Assembly (NCBI GenBank): GCA_949152475.1
Contig: OX424555.1
Span: 17,192,868 to 17,256,867 of the forward strand
From: Terebella lapidaria
Taxonomy: Eukaryota > Annelida > Polychaeta > Terebellida > Terebellidae
Length of the DNA: 64,000 nucleotides
Direction: 5' to 3'
How positions within the stretch are numbered: position 1 is the stretch's first letter; the number at the start of each line of letters is the position of its first letter. Below, in pieces: positions 21,600 to 33,569 of this stretch. The notes beneath the pieces are model-generated. The model saw only the letters and a list, made by a program, of their open reading frames with translations. It searched no databases and was not told the origin of the DNA. Both the position numbers and the translations under genes were made by a program.

Positions 21600-22530
21600 T
21601 CAGAACATAACGGGAAAATATCAACCACCGTAATTTATTCATAACATTTCATGCAATATCACGGTAATGTTGAATTGTGTGAACTCAGGCAACCGTATGA
21701 ATATAATCGCTGTTGTAGGCATTTAAATTAACACATTCAGGTTCACAATGTATCTTATGAACAGTTGTATATACCTAGATTTGCAATGTATCTTATTAAC
21801 AACATGACTGCAAAATATGATTTATAGAGCTCGGATATTATCGTTCGCAACATTATAATGTCCAAGAATAATCGGGATTGATTTTTATTGTGACCGGTAA
21901 TGAAGCGTTGCTATATTTTGTTCGTTAATATCACAAATTTATGTATCCTAATTAACTTCATTGGGAGTAAAATTTATAATACTTGGATTCATCCAAAATT
22001 ATTCACGTTTCGACATTCGGCAACATAATAGGCGCAAAGTGAAGAGTGTGTCATATATTCCTATTTTAATTATATTTGCAATCATGTTTTATTAAAGTAT
22101 ATACAAAATATATATAGGAAAATGTACGATCCGATGGATTACTGGTTCCCATTGAGTGTCATCAAAAATATATACTTGTATTTATAAACAAGCAGGTAAC
22201 AACTTAATGGTTATGAAACAAACAACCAGATTTGAGAATAATGCACAATCAAGACTTCAGCTTGTCTTTATGATCCCATGTAGCTTGGGGATATTAGACT
22301 GCCATAATTATAAAACATCATGTTTGTGTTATCACCCTTCCTTGTGATGACACTGAGCTTGGGATACAATGAGAATAAGACGAGAGGGAAGGCCCTGTCA
22401 TATGTCTACTGGCGCCAAGGTGTCTGGTCCAAAGGGACTTGTTCAAACACACGATCGACCACAAGGCCGAGGGTTGTGAATTGTCAACTGCAGTCACGTG
22501 ACGCGAAAACACGGCAGCGCCAAGATCGGT
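21600..22530. other. spacer between the head-to-head genes
   Basis: About 1.3 kb separates the two start codons. Apart from the two promoters the spacer is AT-rich and I recognise nothing in it. Confidence 0.35.
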
Positions 22531-22575
22531 GATTGGTCTGTGATGAGCGAGTGGGCGGAGTTTACTTTTATAAAA
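22531..22575 (+). promoter_or_regulatory. Promoter of the plus-strand homeobox gene
   Basis: GATTGGTC (inverted CCAAT) at 22531, GTGGGCGGAG (GC box) at 22551 and TATAAAA at 22569-22575, about 90 bp before the ATG. A start of transcription near 22600 would be expected. Confidence 0.6.
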
Positions 22576-22664
22576 CCTTCGTATTTGCAAGGGATAATTC
22601 AAATTCAAACACTTGATTATTCAGCTAGCAGTTTCTCGACGTTCAACAACACAATTTACTCACA

Positions 22665-24474
22665 ATGAATACATCGAAGTTTCGTGCTGCTCCACCACAG
22701 CCCAGTCGTCCGTCAAACACACACCGATCCGCCGTCCGAAGACTTGAGTTTGAAGATGATATCGAACCGCGTGCCCCTCAACAGGTCGTCGTGGACTGGC
22801 TGCCGACTTTGAGCGTCAACTTCGGGCAGCGTGATCCAGATCCCGAGACGCCTCTGACCCAAGCTCCACCGCTGACTGATCTCGAGGCAGCAGAGCCCCT
22901 AAAAAGCTTCCAGCTTGCTCCTGAGGCGGATCCTGACCTTTCGTCTGAGAGCACGTCCACGTTCATTACAGTCACTCCTATTCCGTCCACACCTACTTCG
23001 GAGTTCAGGCCAACCACCCCAGAAATCGGTGAGGGAATTTAGCTCATCATTATGGTTATTGAGACGTTAATAATATTAAGACGTTAATAATATTTACATA
23101 GGATTTGAAGATGTATTTACATATCATTTGAAAAACAGCATTAATGATTCATGCACTTTAATAATTGTAACAATTATCATATATGATGCAGTGACGCTAA
23201 TTTGATCAATTTTGACTTTCATTATACAGACTCCGGCATCACTCCTATTCCGCCAACACCTACCGCGGTCTTCAGGCCTACTACTCCGGACATTCTGTCA
23301 CTACTGACATCTGTCAGGGAAGCCCTCCAAGATGACGTCATGCCTCAACAGGAAGCCTCGCCACAAAATGTTGGTGTCTCTGCTGATGTCACAGTTCCCT
23401 TGGCATCATCAGTCGTCATTCCTGACCACGTTCGTGCGTCGCCGGAACTAGCCTCGACTATGGCTTCCGCCGGGATATCCTTCCAGGATGACATCAACAC
23501 TGGTGGGGAATCTCGATCCCAGACTATGCCCGCTCTTGTCGCCCCTGCATCATCAACTGCGTCGTTGAATCCTCCTGTTTCCAGCACAGCCTCGCCCAGG
23601 AGGATACGATACACACCTGAACAGGACCGGGCGCTCTGGTCCATCTTCCAGAAGGATCTCTATCCAACGAGAAAACCAAAGTCTTCCGAGGAGATAGGTC
23701 AAGCTATCGGTCTGTCCGCCGACCTTGTCAAGGTACGGTACAAAAACTGCTATTCATGTTCGATTGTACAGATTGATATACTTGAGAATTTTTTCTCCAC
23801 TCTGCGAGTTGTGATGGGCCCCCAATTTTGTTCTATTTGCATACTGATTGTTCATATTACACTTCATTCCCTTACAGCGCTGGTTCAGCAACGCCCGCTC
23901 CCGCCTGAAATACAGAATGGGCCGGAGAGCATTTCACTCGTACCAAGGACCAAAGTTGTTGAATCCTCTGGTACAGATGGAACTCCATATTATGGCCTTT
24001 GAGAAGTTACTTCATGAGACACCTCCCTCTACTACAGAAGTCAGCATGACGCCGAGAACATCGACCGAACCCTCGCACAGACCCACACCTTCTGTCGAAA
24101 GGGGACTTTCCTCAAAAACAACGTTGGCCGGACCCTCGCACAAACCTGTGTCCTTTGTTGGCGGCGGCCCTGCTTCAGAATTACCGTTAGCCGGACCCCC
24201 GCACAGACCCGCGCCTTCTGCTGATGACGGTCTCGTGTCCGGACTGCCCGATATCACCACGCTGGTTCCAAGTGACTACAACCTGCCAAGGATATCATCC
24301 ACTACCGCGGCGCACCAGCTGCCACACTTCAGTTCGTTCAGTTCTCTGATCCCGTCAACTTCCAGGATGTCCGCCAAACGCCGCCTAGCGAGTGACGTCA
24401 CGGAGGCTTCATGTTCATCCAAAGTTCCCAAGATCACTGACGTAGAGGAGTTCTGGACCGGCACACGCTTCTAG
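22665..24474 (+). CDS. Divergent homeobox gene, plus strand, 487 aa
   Basis: Exons 22665-23028, 23230-23732 and 23878-24474 (GT-AG, phases 1 and 0) give 1464 bp. Exon 1 has VDWLPTLSVNF and a TPIPSTPTSEFRPTTPEI segment. Exon 2 opens with a second copy of that segment (TPIPPTPTAVFRPTTPDI). The homeodomain spans the exon 2/3 junction, roughly residues 245-305: RRIRYTPEQDRALWSIFQKD, then ...EEIGQAIGLSADLVK, intron, RWFSNARSRLKYRMG. Leu16, Phe20, Trp48, Phe49, Asn51 and Arg53 are present, so DNA binding is likely. Phe20 to Trp48 is 30 residues rather than 28, with the extra residues after YP, not at the TALE loop position. The remaining exon 3 is Ser/Pro/Thr-rich. The product would be a nuclear transcription factor. 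It fits no standard class I know, and a lineage-specific fast-evolving homeobox is my reading. Confidence 0.85.
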
Positions 24475-24943
24475 GTGAACGTAGTACTACAATGGTTTTG
24501 TACTGATCAATGCCTTGAAAACGAACAATAACGGTAACCGAACATCGCTGCTCATCAACTGATGTATTTCTCCAGTGCATTACTGTGGTCGAAATATGCT
24601 AAATTGTATGACATTTGTAGCCCTCAGTAGGCCTGCTCGCTGCCGCACTTTGTAACTTGTCACGTTCAGTTCGTTTCTTTCAACTGGTGATGTGTAAATA
24701 GCACCTTCTTTAGATAGACAGACAATTAGATATAGTCTATATCATTGATGTTTTGTTTTGTTTGTGTTTTTTTTTTGTAATCTTTTCATAGCACGTTTAC
24801 ATCTTCGTGTAATTGATTGATGATCATTGTCAAAAACTTGCGAAAAATTAGTTTGAACATAAGAACTTATATATATATATATTTCCTGGGTGTGATATAT
24901 CTGTTTGAGAAATAGTTTATGTAGGCATGTCAGTTTTATGTCG

Positions 24944-24949
24944 AATAAA
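24944..24949 (+). promoter_or_regulatory. polyadenylation signal AATAAA
   Basis: AATAAA about 470 bp after the stop codon of the plus-strand homeobox gene. A second AATAAA follows at about 24986. Confidence 0.5.
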
Positions 24950-25122
24950 ACTCGCAATTCATTTATCTTGTGATTTTTCACCTGGAAAATAAAGTATGAT
25001 GAGAATGTACTGTATGGTGTAGATACACTGGGTTTATTGTATAATCTTACCATTTCACTGATGATTTATGGCAATTCAGCTCGAAAACGGAACTTATTGA
25101 TCTAAGTGTACGACAAAAAAAG

Positions 25123-25250
25123 GGCCCAAGTAGCGCATCTTACTCTGTTAATACTACTCACCCACTGAATGTATACCATGTTTAATCCGTCTGGCACATT
25201 TTTAATCTTCGTTGAATTTAGGAGAAATAGTAAACTGCGCTACATGGGCC
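25123..25250. mobile_element. 128-bp MITE with GGCCCAAGTAGCGCA ends
   Basis: The left end reads GGCCCAAGTAGCGCA and the right end is the complement of GGCCCATGTAGCGCA. A copy with about 90% identity lies at 55515-55641. It has no coding capacity. The flanks are A-rich on both sides, so the target duplication is unclear. Confidence 0.7.
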
Positions 25251-26035
25251 AAAAAAATAATGATTACGATTGTTTAAAATCGGGTTTGAAACAAGGCAGA
25301 TAGATATCCGTGCGGAGCCTCAAAGACTCGGTCACTTGGTACACAAGTAATGCGCCGTGAAGAGATAAAAATTATTGATTTGGAAAGCGGAAATATTTCG
25401 GTATAAGATATTTTGTGTGACCTTTTTACTGGTCCTGTACCTGGGGGATTCATGACACAACAGAAACCACAAAGTGTCCAGCATGTAATTAAATACGTGT
25501 ATATTACACACACACTATGATATAACCACTAGGATTACACATTGTAGAAAATAGTAAATTTATATTTATCATATACTGCTAAAAATCCCGACGTTGTCAT
25601 TGGTTAAAAGCTGGTCACGTGTCTATGCATAAAGTACATATTCACCAGACCAGCCGGTGAAGTTTTTTTGATATTCACCGATCGGTCCATACCACATATA
25701 TGTACCTCTCGCCAAAGAGCATCTCAACAAATGCTTTGTTATGTTTGTTTTTTCTGTTACTAGTATCGCGTATCCAGTGATATAGTGGACTGAATGAGCT
25801 TGTTTCAGAAATCACTCCTCGTTTGTTTATAGTGTTCCTGAACTATTTACATCAAACTGAAATTTAAAGGCCTGACTGCTGGACTGGCGCAGTACTTATT
25901 CGAATCAACGCATGATAGTTCTGAATGTATTGTGTTTATATCATAACATCCACGTCATACATAAACATTGCTTCAGTATTTGCAGGAACTTATCACATGT
26001 ATTATATAATAAAACATATATTAACTTTTGGTTTC

Positions 26036-26117
26036 GGTGAATACGTGAAAATATGTACCTCTCGCAAGCTCGGTGAATATGTCTTTTGCGAGAGGTACAT
26101 ATTTTCACGTATTCACC
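26036..26117. repeat. perfect hairpin with 32-bp arms
   Basis: The arm from 26036 to 26067 (begins GGTGAATACGTGAAAATATG) is repeated exactly in inverse orientation at 26086-26117, with an 18-base loop. A fragment of the arm (ATGTACCTCTCGC) also occurs near 25702. The hairpin adjoins the MITE that starts at about 26150. Confidence 0.8.
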
Positions 26118-26149
26118 TCACCAAGAGTCAATATTTGTATAATATTTAC

Positions 26150-26640
26150 CTACACCGGTTTTTGACGATATCTTTGCGGTGCTGAATCGTATTGTTCTAT
26201 TACTTGGCATACCTCACCTGGGAGTCAAACGGCAATCGCAATAATTGAAGAAGTTGGCAATCTACCCAATGTTAATTTTCACCCAAAAACAGGATCTCGA
26301 GAATTTGAGCATATTCGAGGATTTGATCCTAATTACATCCATCAGGAATCGATGTACTATTGTAATTATAGACCAGAAGACACATTGGGGTGTATTCTAC
26401 ACAAACATGTTGATTTCAAAAGATTGCACCACTACAAAACCGAGCAAATGCACAAAATTATGTGCGGACCCAGAAATCAAATGACAGGACTAAATTTAAC
26501 ATTGGGGTAGATTGCCAACTTTTTCAATTTTCGTGGTAGAAGTCTGACATTCGGCAAATAATTGCCGTTTGACTCCCAGGTGAAGTATGCCAAGTTATAG
26601 AACGATAGCATTCAGCATCGCAAAAGTATCAGCGAAAAAC
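26150..26640. mobile_element. MITE with long (about 130 bp) inverted ends
   Basis: The left arm (about 26160-26285: GCGGTGCTGAATCGTATTG ... GGGAGTCAAACGGCAAT ... GGCAATCTACCCAATG) matches the complement of about 26500-26630. The core has the GTGCGGACCCAG block also found at about 15390. Copies or parts occur at 15190-15500, 51340-51475 and 54240-54610. There is no coding sequence. Confidence 0.65.
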
Positions 26641-26737
26641 AGTGTAAGCGAGTTAGAAAATTCAGAGTATATACATGAAATCACAGAACTGTGGTGGGAG
26701 TGGTGGGGGGGTGGAGGCGGTGCCAAAAATTTCTGTA

Positions 26738-27150
26738 CAGCCTTCCAACTCATTGCAGGTCAAATTCAACGTCACAACGTGCAGAAATCGCCATAATTTT
26801 CTTATTTTTGAAGTTGTGTAACCTCTGATTGAGATATGCCAATATTCAAGCGGTATCTTAAAATATTATAGGAGCTCACTCCACAGACTTTCCGCTGTGA
26901 AAAAAGTTGATAAAATTAATTTTGAAGACCCTTTGGAATATTAAAATGACTGCCACTTACAGACCAACGTGATTCAAGGGCAACATCACATGAGCATGTA
27001 TGGGATCCAACTGATGACTTTCATTGCATTGAACATATTTCGAGAAAATAACTGCCAAATTCCAAAAAAAAAAACTCTCCAAATGGTCGCCATTTTGAAA
27101 AAGGAAATATCTAACGACGAATGGACGACGCACGAATCACTACAGAAATT
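26738..27150 (+). repeat. direct repeat, copy 1
   Basis: About 410 bp that return at 28270-28686. The last 300 bp are almost identical and include ACGAATGGACGACGCACGAA at the right end. A shorter third copy is at 45081-45205. It shares CAAATGGTCGCCATTTTGA with the dispersed AGGTCA-rich family. Confidence 0.75.
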
Positions 27151-28269
27151 CGGTAACCTAAAAACGCCGCAGGCAGTGGCGGATCCAGCGGGGAGCAGGG
27201 GGAGTCATGGTCCCCCCCCCCCAATGATGGGGGGAAAATGACCGTAATGAAAATCGATTGGCTACAGCACCCGCACAAAGAATATCCTGGTGTATGTATG
27301 ACATGTTAGCTACAGACTACCGTGCCGGAATCACGCGAAAAAAAGACGCGTGAAACCCGATTGTTTCATATTATGGTAATGAACACATTAATATGGGACC
27401 AACTCTCAGATCTGGGGTTTGTCCCATAGCAACGTGGGACCAATGGAGGGTATGGAGGGGATGTACGCCCACCCCCTAAAAAGGGGGGGTATGAAATATG
27501 TAGGCCTATTATCTCCTTTAAACTTGTTGCACGGGGGGAAAATGTGCCGGGGGAAAAATCGAAATATTTGACTTTCATGAGCTACAAGCTTTTATTATGC
27601 GATGCTAGGCATGTGTAGAGATTTAGCATCATTGTGAATGAAATTGTGAGGTGGATTTTTCAATTCACCAAAAAATATATTTTCGACTTTACAATCTCAA
27701 AAAATTGTATTCCTATAAAAAGTGCACATGGACATGTTGTAAGATTCTCGGCCAATCTTTACATTAGATACCAGACTCCGTACACAAGTTGTTTATCCCT
27801 ACATGATGGCGCGTGCCATCGCTAACCCGGTCACCAAGACATTGGAAATATTATGCATAGAAATATAATATTCTAGAGAAAATTTGTTAATGAGGATTGG
27901 TGGACGTGATGTTGATCCACCCATTTAATGTCATGTCAGTACAATAATGTTTTATGATGTTTTATGTTGTACTCTGTGTGACTGTGATTCCTTACAATGT
28001 GAATTATGGCAAAAACTTTCTCACTCTTTGAGTCCAGAACTCCACAGTACTTAACCATCCAAAAGCCTGGATCGGATCGTGTATCAGAGATAAATTTGAG
28101 AAAATAGCCCAGAATATGATCAATGCCATATATGCTCTATAATACCAAAATGTGCACAAAATGAAAAATCTTCCAGGGGGCTTACGGCGCCCCCGGCTCC
28201 CAAGCCGCATGCCCCCTACAAAAAATTATGCTAATGCTATATCACTGTTCAGTGCTCATCCCAATAAAA
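27151..28269. other. spacer between direct repeats, possible hAT-like end
   Basis: It contains GCAGTGGCGGATCC at about 27174 followed by G- and C-rich runs, and a CGCCCCCGGCTCCC block near 28190. Both are reminiscent of hAT-type element ends and interiors, but I could not match two inverted ends. There is no coding sequence. Confidence 0.3.
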
Positions 28270-28686
28270 GTCCTGAATCCAACTCAATGAAGGTCAAATT
28301 CAGCGTCAGAACATGCAGAAATCGCCATAGTTTTTGCATTTTTAAAGCTGTATAACCTCCGATTGGGATAGATTGCCAATATTTAAGCGCTATCTTAAAA
28401 TACTATAGGAGCTCACTCCACAGACTTCCCGCTGTGAAAAAAGTTGATAAAATTAATTTTGAAGACCCTTTGGAATATTAAAATGACTGCCACTTACAGA
28501 CCAACGTGATTCAAGGGCAACATCACATGAGCATGTATGGGATCCAACTGATGACTTTCATTGCATTGAACATATTTCGAGAAAATAACTGCCAAATTCC
28601 AAAAAAAAAAAACTCTCCAAATGGTCGCCATTTTGAAAAAGGAAATATCTAACGACGAATGGACGACGCACGAATCACTACAGAAA
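28270..28686 (+). repeat. direct repeat, copy 2, abutting the LINE
   Basis: Second copy of the repeat at 26738-27150, offset 1536 bp. Its right edge is the 5' junction of the LINE. Confidence 0.75.
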
Positions 28687-30018
28687 AAGTGGATAAAATT
28701 AAAGTCCAGCTCATATTTAATGGCCAAAAAATATTTTTACACTGGGAATTGCTCAAAACATATAGTAACCTGCCTTGTTAAACAACTCAACACGGGGTAC
28801 AAGACATCATTCGAGTTTTCTGAATGGCAATTTCTTGACACAACTCTACACACTGTGTTTGTGGTCATATATCGTCCCCCGTACTCGGCTGCCCATCCGG
28901 TATCATTAACTGTTTTCTTCCAAGAGTTTTCTGAATACGCATCGGATCTTCTGTCATCACACGCCTCGCTTGTATTCTCTGGTGACTTCAATATTCACGT
29001 TAACTCTGGGAGTTCTCAGTGTTCTGCAGTCAATGGGACTTAAACAGCATGTTTTGTACTCTACACATCGTTCAGGGAATACCCTAGATTTGATCATAAC
29101 TAGGGAAAATGACTCATTGTGCATCTCCACACCTCGATATGGATACTTTATCAGTGATCATTGTTTTGTGGAGGCCAACTTATCCAGACCTAGACCAGGA
29201 TGCGTCCGCGAAACCAGAAGGTATCGACGAATAAACAGGATTGATGTGCTTGAATTCCGAGCTGACCTCAATGTTCTTGTTGACAGTAGTATGGACCTAA
29301 CAGATTGTGAATCGTTAGGTCAACACTACGACATACTATCCGACAGGTATTGGATAAACATGCTCCAGAAGTTGAAAAAGTGATTACCACGAGGAAATCA
29401 CTCCCGTGGTTTGACAATGAGGCCAATCAGCTGAAAAGGAAAATGCGCAAAGCGGAAAATGTCTTCCGGAATAAACAGTCGGATGAAAATCACATTATAT
29501 TACAAAATGCACGTAGACAGTACAAATGTCATCTTAGACAAGCCAAAAATCGTTATATAAACGATGCAGTCATTGCAGCTGGAAAACACTCTGGCAAAAT
29601 GTACAAGGTCCTAAACAGATTGTTGGGTCGTAACAAAGACAATCCACTTCCACCGCACAAGGAGTCCAGTGCAATGGCGGATGATTTCCTTTCGTTCTTC
29701 ATGGCAAAGCTTCGCAAAATTCGTGATGAACTCTGTCATTTCCCATTGTTTTCTCAAATGGATATTGCAGACCATCATATCACAAACTTCACTTCGCTGA
29801 TGGACGCTGATGTTGAGAAGCTCGTCAGGCGAAGCAAGCCGACGACATGTCCGTCGGATCCAATACCAAGTAAGATGGTGGTTGAACATTTAGACATCCT
29901 GCTTCCGTTAATAACCAAAATAGTTAACTCCTCACTCCAGAACGGTGTTTTCGTGGAGACTTGGAAATCCTCGATAATTAGACCTCTTCTGAAAAAAATT
30001 AGGCCAAGGGCCAAAGAT

Positions 30019-31557
30019 AGGTTACCGGACAATGTTTAATATTTTAGATGTTAGCCAGGTCACTGGTTGAATTCAAGGTCAAGAGAATATTCAGCATATA
30101 TAACATTAAGCATATATCATGTCCACAGTTGATTGCTAAGCTGTAAATTCAATAATCAGCGAGATATTAGCAATTTTGTGCTGTGGCCTTGAAAATGAAG
30201 GGGCAAAGGTCAAATTCAAGGTCATCAAAATATTCAGTGTATATCATTTTCTATATCATGTCCACAATTGATTCCCAAGCCATACAGTCAATAGAGGAGC
30301 AAGATATGAGCCAGTTTGTCCTTGGACCTTGAAAATGAGGTCAGAGCTCAAATTCAAGGTCCGAGAATATTCAGCATATATCATTTCCTACATGTCCACT
30401 ATTGATTCCTAAGCTGTAAAATCGATAATAAGTGAGATATTAGCCATTTTGTCCTGTGACCTTGAAAATGAGGTCAAAGGTCAAATTAAAGATCATGACA
30501 ATAATCTGCATATATCATTTCCTATATGTTCATAACTGATTCCTAAGCTGTAAAGTCGATAATAAGCGAGATATTTGCCATTTTGTCCTATGACCTTGAA
30601 AATGCCGTCAAAGGTCAAATTCAAGGTCCTCAGAATATTCAGCATATATCATTTCCTATATGTCCACAATTGATTCCTAAGCTGTAGAGTCGATAATAAG
30701 TGAGATATCAGCCATATTGTCCTGTGACCTTGAAAATGAGGTCAAAGGTCAAATTCAAGGTCATGACAATAATCTGCATATATCATTTCCTATATGTTCA
30801 TAACTGATTCCTAAGCTGTAAAGTCGATAACAAGCGAGATATTAGCCATTTTGTCCTATGACCTTGAAAATGCCGTCAAAGGTCAAATTCAAGGTCATCA
30901 GAATATTCAGCATATATCATTTCCTATATGTCCACAATTGATTCCTAAGCTGTAGAGTCGATAATAAGCCAGATATCAGACATTTTGTGCTCTGACCTTG
31001 AAATTGAGGTCAGAGGTCAAATTCAAGGTCACGAGAATATTCAGCATATATCATTTCCTATATGTCCACAATTGATTCCTAGTCTCTAATCTCAATATTG
31101 AGTGAGATATTAGGCATAATGTGTCCCATTATAAAGCATAGGAGAATTTAACATGGGAAAGTCCCATTTGGGCCGAGTTTGGGCCAAAATGGTCCACTTC
31201 GAGCGATTCAAGCGCAACGAAATTTATAGACATCATAGGAGTACATATCAGGAGTGTTATGTATCAAAAAGAAAAAAGTTACTGAACAGATTTTGAGAAA
31301 ATGGCCACCAAAGTCCAAAATCAGGCATTTTTCGTCGAAAACGGCCGCCATTTTGAAAAAAATGCGAAAATAAAAAAAACTAAAAAATACCTCCTTCTTG
31401 AATTATTTTCAAGTATTTTTGTGCAAAATTTCAGAAGAATTCGCTCGTAAACAAAAAAGATAAAAATGTGGACGACGACGACGACGACGGACGACGACGG
31501 ACGACGGACGCAACGCCATGCCAATAGGTTATCGGACCATAGGTCCGGTAACCTAAA
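30019..31557 (+). mobile_element. Inverted-repeat element with 134-bp monomers inside
   Basis: The ends read TAGGTTACCGGAC (about 30018) and its complement GTCCGGTAACCTA (about 31543-31555). The interior has about seven monomers of 134 bp (CCTTGAA landmarks at 30187, 30327, 30460, 30594, 30728, 30862, 30996). It continues with the AAAATGGCC block and the GACGACGGACG run. It sits inside the LINE open frame, which resumes at 31558, so it is a transposed unit. It is non-coding and presumably mobilised in trans. Confidence 0.7.
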
Positions 31558-32759
31558 AAGGGGCTTGAGTGTATCTTGAACAATTATCGCCCAGTGAATA
31601 ACCTCCCATACATCTCCAAGATTGTGGAGAGGGCATGTCTGGAACAATTCATGGCCTACATAGAGTCTAAATATCTACTTCCATCCTATCAATCAGCGTA
31701 CCGTAAGGGATACAGCACTGAAACTGCGCTCGTTAAACTAAGTAATGATATCCTGTGGAACATGGAATCACAGCGGGTAACAGCCTTGGTCTGTGTAGAT
31801 CTTTCAGCTGCTTTTGACACCGTTGACCACGGTGTCTTACTCGAAGTTCTCCATAATAAATTTAGTATCATCGGTGATGCGCTTGCATGGTTTGAGAACT
31901 ATCTTCGTCCCCGATCGGCATCTGTGATCATAAACGGTGTTCGCTCATCTTCAGTGGATGTTCCGTGTTCTGTTCCTCAAGGCAGTATATGTGGCCCTGT
32001 GTTATACACTGTGTACGCCAGTACTCTTGAACAACACATCAAGAATTTTGATGTATCAATTCTTGGTTATGCTGATGACCATTCACTATATGATTCGTTC
32101 GATCCCAACTCCAAGGAAAATGGAATATACAAATATGGAACTTGGAACAATGTTTAGTGTCAGTAAATAACTGGATGACACTCAACCGTCTCAAAATGAA
32201 CACCAGCAAAACGGAGTTCATGCTGTTTGGCTATAGTAGCCAGCTGAACAAATGCTCAGTTGACTCCATCACTGTGTGCTCGGATACTGTTCATTCCACC
32301 AACACACTCAAATATCTTGGTTTTCAATTTGATGGACTTCTTTCCTTTAAGGACCATATTAGTCAAAAGTGCAAAGTCGCATCGCTCAATTTATATTCCA
32401 TTCGTCAGATACGCCGATATATCAGCAAGGAAATATGTCATCAACTAGTGTACTCTCTAGTCATATCACATCTTGATTATGCCAATGCACTACTTTACGG
32501 ACTTCCGGCTAACACTTTGGCACCCTTATCCAGGATACAAGTTCAAGCTGCCAAGCTGGTTCTCAATCGCCGCCGATTCGACAGTGCAACTGAGGCCCTC
32601 AGAACGTTGCACTGGTTGCCGATTGCATACCGCAGTCGCTTCAAGCTGGCATGCCTGGCTTTCCATGTCGTCCACGGCTCCGCCCCGCAGTACCTGTCTG
32701 ACCTGCTGAGGCCACAGGTTGCAGTTCGTACAACTCGGTCAAACACGGACGGTCCTAAG

Positions 32760-33511
32760 TGTAGTAATTTTAGCGACTGTTACTCCCGTCCCTCCCGCGC
32801 ACTACACATTTCCACAACAAACATTCATTCTACATGACTTACATACAGGACAAGTACACACTATACGATCACAAGCATAAACTCCATGTAGTCATGGTTA
32901 CACACACAGGTCAAACCACGCACCTGCGGCCCCACTTGTTCAGTACACTCGGCCCCGTATACTCGGTCTTGACCTTCACATGCACTGACTTCTAAACATA
33001 GAACTTGACACACATACCCCACACATCACGTGCACAGATACAGGCATTACAAGTATTGACACGAGCCGGGGAAACCCACTTTCCCGGTGACATCAACGCA
33101 TTGCAGCATACATTCGACCAATCACAACACCGCATACAGTTGGCGGGAAATTACACAAGCACATGATCCCTCGGCCCCAGTTATCTGCGCAGAAGAGTAG
33201 TAGAAATCCCAGTGACAGGACGTGTAAAATAGAGCTCCTGTAAAGACTGTCGATATTAATATACGAACTAAATACAAGTGATTTATAAACTGTTGGATAT
33301 ATGTGCAAAGTATACAAAGGACTATAATAGGAATATATTCGACTGGGATATTACCGGACAGTAGGTGAGAGTGCGGCCCTAATTGTGAGCGAGTGTGCCA
33401 TCGGAACTTATCGCCACAATAAACAGTTAAATTGAAACTGCCGGCTTTATTGAATCACACGACGACCCAGTTAAATCTGCTTGATATCGGCCGTGAACGA
33501 TATTCTTCACA
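32760..33511 (+). repeat. left LTR of the Ty3/gypsy element
   Basis: Begins TGTAGTAATTTTAGCG and ends GATATTCTTCACA. It is nearly identical to the right LTR. Confidence 0.9.
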
Positions 33512-33569
33512 TTGGCGCCGTTCGACCAGGATCTGAGCTAGTCTCGGATTATCGACCCAGACCTGACCG

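Noticed and set aside
22665-24474. Assignment of the homeobox gene to the TALE class because of NAR in helix 3
   Set aside because: The three-residue extension typical of TALE lies between Phe20 and the Tyr-Pro. Here that interval is canonical and the extra residues come later.
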